A stretch of 64,000 nucleotides of DNA from Salticus scenicus (Eukaryota > Arthropoda > Arachnida > Araneae > Salticidae). The position numbers and the translations under genes were made by a program. The notes beneath the pieces were generated by a model. That model was not told where the DNA came from. It made no database searches and saw only the letters and a list, made by a program, of their open reading frames with translations. This document shows positions 57,873 through 64,000 of this stretch, piece after piece (the stretch's first letter is position 1; each line of letters begins with the position of its first letter). The DNA lies in contig OZ005649.1 in assembly GCA_963930645.1 (NCBI GenBank), positions 379,335,887-379,399,886 of the forward strand. Reading direction: 5' to 3'.

Positions 57873-58130
57873 TTACACATAGTTGTTTAATAGTTAAAAG
57901 GGAACTATAAGGAATTACAATGTGAAATTTTCGAAAGATATAATGTTTCAAATTATCGAAATCTTTACTATAAACAAGGCTATTAGGGAATTGAATTTTA
58001 GGGGCTAATCTAGAAGAGTTATTAATTGGAGGAAAAAAGAGTTTATTTTTTATTTTATTGAAAATTTCATATATAGTATTTTTTTTAATCCAGCGTCCCT
58101 ACGAATTTTAATAATTTTGTTTAATTGTCG

Positions 58131-59057
58131 ATTTTCGCTGAATTGAAAGAAGTTTAATTAATGGCACGGAATATGTAAGAATTAAAAAAAATAATAACAA
58201 AGATTAGTTTTAATTTGTTGTCTTCAATTCACTCCTTTACACACTTCTTATTTAAGAGGGAGATAATCCACATGTTGAAGCTGTAAACCAGCCTCTAGAA
58301 GTCTGCTTGCGTTTAGTTTATAAGGAAAGGGCATGTTTACAAACAAACGCTCCGTCAATCAATCTTTGCCACTCTCGGGTGGCAAAAGATCAAATTGTAT
58401 TGGTGGAAATGTCAATGTTGTGCCACTTTACCCATAACTTGACTGTGAGTGACGTCACGTGCCCTTTCCTTATAGGAGCTCTAAGCCGAAGACTCAGTGG
58501 GACATGATACGTCATCAGTCTTGCTCTGGTAGGCACATTACAGTTGTTTTCTCTTTTCTTCTAGCGCTCGCAATTTTCGTGCTACAGGTACCATTTCAAC
58601 GCTATTTATGGTTTTTTGGTATGGAGATCCTATTCCAATAAAAAAAAGTAGGTGTTGCGATTTGAAACTTTTGAAATTTTATCACTGTAACCGTAACTGT
58701 TAGAGTTTAACTATTATTTTTTGTATGATTCTTGAGCACATACCTCAAAATACCTTCCACCAAAATTTTATTCAGTTACTGTAAACGGTATGATAGCTAT
58801 GGTCTCATATATCGGGATAGTTTTTTTTTTATAATCACCTGTATAATAGACTGTTTAAGAATTTCTACAAATAAAGCGACTCACTTTAGAATTACCTATC
58901 AATCTGTCAAAAGACAAATTTTTCTGGAGTCAGATAAGAACTTTAACCGTTCATAGAGCTGCTATTTGTTGGTTACATATTCTTTTTCATTCTGCGTATG
59001 GAGTTCTTGATATCAAAACAGAAATTGGAAGAACTAAATAACATCATAAAATGTCAT
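58131..59057. other. Non-coding stretch
   Basis: No recognisable gene. ORFs at 58307-58507, 58459-58641 and 58732-58956 have no family features. Repeated 'CTTATAGGAGCTC'/'TTATAAGGAAAGGGCA' pieces near 58318-58335 and 58459-58480 form a short inverted match (CCTTTCCTTATA). Confidence 0.5.
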
Positions 59058-59350
59058 TACGTGGCTGAGAGGTAAAGGCGTCTTCTACTGTGTAGTACAG
59101 CCGGTAACAAAGATATCCGAACACTAGCAAAAGTTCCTATATAAAAAAAAGTAGAGTTAATACTGTTTGGCTAAATAAATCCTTGTCGAATCATGTTCTT
59201 AGACTGACTAAAAACATGATTCGACAAGGATTTATTTAACAAAACTGTATTAACATTTTTTATATAAGAATTCTTGCTAGTGTTCGGATACTTTTGTTAC
59301 CGATTGTACCGTGAATTGATCCTGGGTGTTGAAACTGCAAAATTTTATTT
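59058..59350 (+). mobile_element. Possible tRNA-Ser-like SINE, split by a MITE
   Basis: 'GTGGCTGAGAGGTAAAGGCG' (59061-59080) resembles a tRNA-Ser/Leu A-box region. After the MITE (59098-59306) the text 'GAATTGATCCTGGGTG' (59313-59328) resembles a weak B box. Removing the MITE brings the two to tRNA-like spacing. Suggestive only. Confidence 0.4.
59098..59306. mobile_element. Palindromic 209-bp MITE, copy 3 of 3
   Basis: Starts CAGCCGGTAACAAAGATATC and ends with GTTACCGATTG; flanked on both sides by TA (59096-59097 and 59307-59308). Same family as 35902-36115 and 46819-47029; this copy has the cleanest target duplication. Confidence 0.9.
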
Positions 59351-59785
59351 AATGTGAGATTTTTCTTTTTACAGTGTACCCTGCCAAAAAAGAAAAAAAA
59401 AAGTTGTGGACGAAGAAAATCTTTTGAATTATACTTTTGAGAAAAATGTCTCTAAACGTATTTTTTCTGCGACATACGAATATTTTATGTTAAGTATAGT
59501 GCCAGGTACATTGTCCGGGGTAAACTCCTAAACTAAGGAACCGATTTTAATGAAATTTTGCACACTGTGTGCAGTTTGGTCCAACTTGAGAGATAGGATA
59601 GTTTTTATCTCAATTTATTGTCACAATATTGTTTTATTGCAATTATTTGTTAATTATAGACCTTTATTAAAATTGCTCCAAAATATCTGTGAGTTCCATT
59701 AATTTAATTGTTGCCCCCCCCCCCCAAAAAAAAAAAAAAAAAAAAAAATACGTGTTCATTTTCTTTCGACATAAAAATAAATATA

Positions 59786-61084
59786 CACCGTGACCAATAA
59801 GTTCTCATACACTTTAAAATTTTTATTACAATAACACAAAATAAATCATACAAAAAATTTTTAGATCAAATTAAAGTACGAAACATTTACTATCTTTACA
59901 ATAAATGCTTTGGAATAATTCCGCTTTTTAGTTTCTTAACGAGCTTAAGTCTCTTTTCAAATCCATCACATGTGGCACGCACGGCTTTCGTTAACATTTT
60001 CTGCCATATCTTTTGAATTACATTTTTGAATTTGCTCAAATTGGTGATTTTATAGTTATTCAGTTGGGAGAGCATGTATGATCACACAAAATTGTCAAGC
60101 GGGTTTAGATCGGGGAGTTGGTGGCCATTCGTTCTTTGGCAAAAAGTCAGCTAAATTTTGACTGTACCTCTCCTGAGCCACACGTGTGGTATGAGAAGGA
60201 GCGCCATCTTGTTGGAAGCAGAAATATTCCACCCCATACATACTCTGAACATTTGGGAGTAACACTTTTTCCAAAACCTCAATTTTATAATATTGGCCAT
60301 TAATTTTTACCCCTTATCAATGAAGACTAACGGGAGTTTTCCTCTTTTCGAAATAGCGGCCCAAACCATCAGAGATGAAGCAATTTGATAACGCAGAACG
60401 TAAAGCTGGCTCTCAGGGATGTTATCAATAGAAACTGACCATACTCTGCCATTTTGGACTTGAGACTTTGCAGTAAAATGAATAGTTTCTCGTCTGAAAA
60501 GACAAATTCATCCCCAGCGTGCCAAGCAAGAATTTCTTCCACCCTTTGCTTCCTTTTTATCTTGGTTGACTCCGAAACTCTGTGAATTTTATATTTTCTA
60601 TAATCCTTGCACCCAAGGTCCTTTTCAGGATGTTTAACATTGATCCCCTCGATATTTTGCGCTCTCGTGCTAGTTTTCTAGCAGAGCTTAGTCCGTTTCG
60701 TTGTATCCTTTCCCTGACTCTTTTCACAGCCTCTTTTGTCCGAACGGACCTCTGTCTGCCAGATATTTTTCTGTCATCGACAGAGAACATCTTATTATAC
60801 CTTCTGATAGTTCTGTAAATGAAATCTCTCTTCACCACCAGGGCTTTCAAGTCTCTGAAAATTCCGCCGGCTCCTTTTCTTTGATGAATTTATTTATTAC
60901 AATTTCTCTCAATTTCTTCATTCTACTTAATTAAAGAAAAATTATAATTAGTACAACATTTACACTTGCAATAACTTTATACCTTACACTAAATTGCCTG
61001 CAAAATAATTGGGACTACAGTAACACATATATAAAACTTTTTAACGTGCTTCAAAAGTTGTATGAGAACTTATTGGTCACGGTG
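59786..61084 (-). mobile_element. Tc1/mariner element, full length 1.3 kb (DD37D type)
   Basis: Ends CACCGTGACCAATAAGTTCT in both directions, TIRs of about 31 bp; flanked by TA at 59784-59785 and 61085-61086. Minus-strand transposase fills the interior. The related sequence at 21955-22175 lacks the element, giving an approximate empty site. Confidence 0.9.
59900..60850 (-). pseudogene. Tc1/mariner transposase (DD37D), frameshifted
   Basis: The open start at 60850 gives the DNA-binding half: 'RSVRTKEAVKRVRERIQRN', 'SARKLARERKISRGSMLNIL' (helix-turn-helix). Other frames downstream give 'GDEFVFSDEKLF' (first D), 'SSLMVWAAISKRGKLPL', 'CFQQDGAPSHTTRVAQE' (second D) and 'LPKNEWPP', then a one-base loss just before the third catalytic D. 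Allowing for that loss I count 37 residues between the last two aspartates (DD37D, as in maT-like elements). Stops and frameshifts make it inactive. Plus-strand ORFs (60118-60303, 60582-60818, 60701-60934) are shadows. Confidence 0.8.
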
Positions 61085-61204
61085 TATTTAATCAAACGTG
61101 AACGTTAAAAAATTATAAAAAGTTAAATAATGCATCTCACGAAAATTGACGTCATAATCAATTTAAAGATTTTATACACATTGATAAAGTGCTAATGTAG
61201 TTCT

Positions 61205-61271
61205 ATCATAGATATAGTAATATATATAGATCTCTCATCCCCATGTTATCGTACAAAGATTTTTGATGCCG

Positions 61272-61307
<36 letters not shown>

Positions 61308-61333
61308 TTGGAAACAGCCATTAAGTGGTATTG

Positions 61334-61369
<36 letters not shown>

Positions 61370-61560
61370 AAGAAAGAAATATGAATTTGAAACTGTATCT
61401 AGAGCCTTCCATTCCCCTTTAGCAAATAAATTATTCATAAATTTTATTTGCTAAAATATTAGTATGTATTCCCGTGTGTATTCACTCGGGGAAAGACGGC
61501 CATATTTTGGTAAAAACGTCGTCTTTTCCCAAATGAAAAGGAATGACTTTTTTCTCCCCA
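61205..61560 (-). repeat. Dispersed repeat, copy B, with expanded homopolymers
   Basis: Inverted relative to copy A at 43320-43610. Two long A-runs (about 61271-61304 and 61334-61367) replace the short T-rich parts of copy A. ORFs at 61206-61438 are Phe-rich readings of these runs, not genes. Confidence 0.7.
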
Positions 61561-61593
61561 ATGATCACTCTATTCTATATATGCTATACTATA

Positions 61594-63035
61594 TCTATGA
61601 GTTCTATACGCAAGCGAAGTGTGACTCACTGACTGTCTGTGCAGCCAAGAAAAAGATTTCCTATGTTAATTGCCCACTGGATTTTTTGTAAGAAATTATT
61701 AAAAATCGAGGAAATTTATTTCCCGATTTTAATCCTTATATTTGGGCATAGATATGTATTAGTTATCGCGGGTGTTAGATTGAATTATTTTGCTGTCAAA
61801 CTGACAAAATTTTAATTTTAAATTTAAAAACTCTGTCGCCCTTGGCTTTTATTATTATTATTATTATTATTTGGCGATCAAAAGCGTAACACGAAAATAT
61901 ACACGCCAGATGTATGCATTGTACGAAATGTAATATGTATTATTCATTGTACGTATGTATGACATGTAATATGTATTGCACGAAATATTGTTTCAAATTA
62001 TTCATTACTCTTTTAATATAAGTTGTTAAAATAACCATGATTTTTGAAAGGAATTAAATATTTTCGCCAGATAATTTGGCGATATTCTTTTTTTTTTTCG
62101 CCAAGGATGACAGAAATGAAATCTATTCCGCTGCAAAATATTAGTATCTTACATCAGATATTTTATTTAGACATTTGAGAACAAATTTGACTTCAAACTA
62201 TGATAGAATATTTATCATTTTCCTTTTAATTAGTATATTATTAATATATTAAAATTTAAAAGCATGGTATATAAAAAGTTTTTTTTTTTTTTTTTTTTTA
62301 TCTTATAATTATTTTTATCTTAATCCTCAATGTTTCCCATCTTTATTAACTTGAATTTACTATTAAAATTTTAACATACCCAAAAACTTCTCATCACTTC
62401 GTTAAAATACACTAAACTTTTCCAAAATCTTTTTCTATTTAAAATGATACATGCATTTACTTTAAATGTCCAATATTTCATAAGATTTCCAATTTTAAAG
62501 TTTTAAAATATTTATCAAATTTACTTATTTTTCTGGTTTAGCCTTATTGTTTTCCTTTTTATAACTACAGCTGTTGCCCTCTTTAAAATATTTAAAATGA
62601 TGAGGTCATTTTATAGTAAAATTATCCATTATAGCATATATTATATTTCACTCCTCCATAAAAATTGATTTTAAAATCGTCTGTTTCTTTTATACTTTTA
62701 TTTTAATAGAATTTTAATAGAATTTAATTTATATATTAGTCATTTTAGCAATTTTATCCAAAGTAGCATTAGAAATAATATATATCACTTCTCCATTAAA
62801 ATTTATAGGACCCTACAATAAAATTAATTTGTGCTTAATATCAACACTACGAAAATTTTTATCAATCGCTTCCAAATTTTGACCTAAGTTTCAAATCTCA
62901 ACCTTGTGGGTTTTTACATCGGCTACAACGTTTTCGTCTTTGTTCATAAATAATAATTTGACTGTACTAAATAGTTTACAGCCGTATAATTCAACGTATA
63001 ACTTAGTCACAGCAACGCGTGGCCGGGTCTGCTAG
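61594..63035 (+). mobile_element. Possible Helitron, 3' end clear
   Basis: The 3' end 'CGTGGCCGGGTCTGCTAG' (to 63035) followed by T matches a Helitron end widely seen in arthropods. A candidate 5' end is A|TCTATGAG at 61594. The interior is AT-rich without Rep/helicase and contains an (ATT)n tract near 61850-61872 and poly-T near 62280-62299. The start is uncertain. Confidence 0.5.
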
Positions 63036-63581
63036 TAAATAAATAAAAAATACTTTTTACATAAAAAAAAAAGTGTTCGCGTCTAACTCTTTATATGCTG
63101 TACGTGTAGATATATCCCAGTGACATTTACAGAATCAATTACTAACAATAAAATTTGAATAATTTAATAATGAATACGTAAAATCATTTTAATAAATAAT
63201 ATAATATTTTAGAGGCACGCCAAAATAGAAAAATACCCCAACGATAATCTGTTAAACAGTAAATCCAAGGGAAAGTGTTTTCTTCCTGAAATATAGAAAA
63301 AGTCAGGTTTACCATGATATTTTAACTGGAATCAAGAAGCTTACAATTGACTGTTATTTCTATTCAAATATGTGAACCATTATTTTTATTGTAAAAGAAT
63401 ATGCCTCTAATTTCAGTATAATGAAATTGTCTTTCAAATAATATATATTTACTTTTTTTCATAAATATTATATGTGAGTTTCTTACTTGTTTCAATATAC
63501 ATTTCATCCCAAACTTTGAAAATAGTTGCTAATTATCATTTTTCAGAGATATCAAACTAGGAGCACAAAATTGTAAATAAT
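63036..63581. other. AT-rich non-coding stretch
   Basis: No gene recognised. A 23-24 bp direct duplication (CTACAAAATTGTAAATAATTG-type) abuts the LTR start at about 63564-63606. Confidence 0.5.
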
Positions 63582-64000
63582 TGCTACAAAATTGTAAATA
63601 ATTGTGTTTATTTTTTTATAAATTCTTTCAAAGAGGCTTAGTAAGTTGATAAAGTGTTAATTTTGTGCATTTCTAGTCGTTTTAGCGTTGAAATAGCCTT
63701 ATTTTCCCTTAAAAACGCATTAAAAAGCCCGAATAAGGCAGATAATCGATTTTGCGCCAAATTTGGCGACTTTTTCCCACCTTAGCGATTTTTTGGCGAC
63801 CATTGCGAGAAAATCCTTATCAGGGATATACCAAATATGGAGGATCTAATATCATTGGCTGTTGAGATACGGAAATTTTTGGAACTTTCCACACTTTCCT
63901 ACAGGGGTATATAAGGGCTGTTTTTTTTTTTCTTTTTTTCGCCAAGGCAGTCAGTTCAGTTCTCAGCCAGCTTCCGCTAATGCTTGAATTGTTTTGAGCC
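63582..64000 (+). mobile_element. LTR, copy 3, cut by window end
   Basis: Plus-strand counterpart of the LTRs at 11203 and 16578. Starts TGCTACAAAATTG, carries the CGCCAA-rich U3 block ('GCGCCAAATTTGGCGAC'), a TATA box (GTATATAAGG, 63908-63917) and the R-region start 'CAGTTCAGTTCTCAGCCAGC'. The window stops before the polyadenylation site, so it cannot be told whether an internal region follows. Confidence 0.75.

Larger units (their letters stand above)
56880..58130 (-). mobile_element. Penelope-like element, 3' part, with endonuclease and hammerhead end
   Basis: In minus orientation the order is: RT C-terminal region (about 58130-57860), GIY-YIG endonuclease (57872-57621), a SINE fragment (57499-57556), a 3' region (57400-57100), and a hammerhead-bearing terminus (56950-56890). 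This is the known PLE layout. It is 5'-truncated near 58130. Confidence 0.75.
59490..61205 (+). mobile_element. Old Helitron fragment hosting a Tc1/mariner element
   Basis: Text at 59510-59785 ('AAGGAACCGATTTTAATGAA', 'TTCATTTTCTTTCGACATA') and at 61085-61205 ('GATAAAGTGCTAATGTAG') matches the minus strand of 22175-21955 in the same order, where the transposon is absent. This is probably an old Helitron copy. Exact ends are not seen. A C-run/A-run lies at 59716-59749. Confidence 0.5.

Noticed and set aside
61206..61438. Phenylalanine-rich ORFs
   Set aside because: Produced by two long A-runs read on the minus strand.

Overview
This is an AT-rich eukaryotic window made almost entirely of transposable-element debris, tandem repeats and simple sequence. 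No intact host protein-coding gene, rRNA or functional tRNA gene could be supported. The element mix (many Tc1/mariner families, Helitrons ending in CTAG, Penelope-like retroelements with hammerhead motifs, a hAT-type MITE, tRNA-derived SINEs, solo LTRs) and the long A/T tracts suggest an arthropod genome, possibly a chelicerate such as a spider. That assignment is inference from remembered family resemblance. Every coding trace seen is a broken transposase, reverse transcriptase or GIY-YIG endonuclease.

Layout. 0-11 kb: a 136-bp tandem duplication, a Helitron (3995-5152), two copies of a roughly 290-bp MITE, and a Tc1/mariner-type transposase remnant (8370-9010). 11-20 kb: two solo LTRs (11203-11806, 16578-17201), a small MITE, a roughly 173-bp tandem array (14740-16340) and AT-rich filler. 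19.7-22.9 kb: an inverted-repeat block holding a palindromic MITE, a complete non-autonomous Helitron with alternating internal repeats, the 5' part of an older Helitron, and a hairpin-ended repeat. 23 kb: a hammerhead-ribozyme-like motif. 25.5-27.0 kb: a DD34D mariner with a hAT-like MITE inside it. 28 kb: an internally deleted Tc1. 30.2-32.0 kb: a LINE reverse-transcriptase remnant carrying a second copy of that MITE.

32.7-36.2 kb: an old Tc1 element containing two MITEs and a whole 1.7-kb Tc1 element. 37.0-40.0 kb: a 3.04-kb DNA transposon with roughly 0.7-kb terminal inverted repeats and an uncommon transposase-like protein. 40.0-41.4 kb: another Tc1/mariner element with unusual catalytic spacing. 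42.3 kb: a tRNA-derived SINE. 45.2-49.2 kb: a large inverted-repeat structure with PLE ends, hammerhead motifs, a palindrome and a roughly 118-bp satellite. 49.1-51.8 kb: a Penelope-like element split by a Helitron. 56.9-58.1 kb: a second Penelope-like element with a GIY-YIG endonuclease. 59.1 kb: a SINE split by a MITE. 59.8-61.1 kb: a DD37D-type mariner inside an old Helitron. 63.6-64.0 kb: a third LTR running off the window.

Nothing here works together as a pathway. The window reads as layered insertions whose relative order can be inferred from nesting. The observations most worth follow-up are the hammerhead motifs with compensatory stem changes at Penelope-like termini, the long-TIR transposon at 37-40 kb, and the multi-level Tc1 nest.
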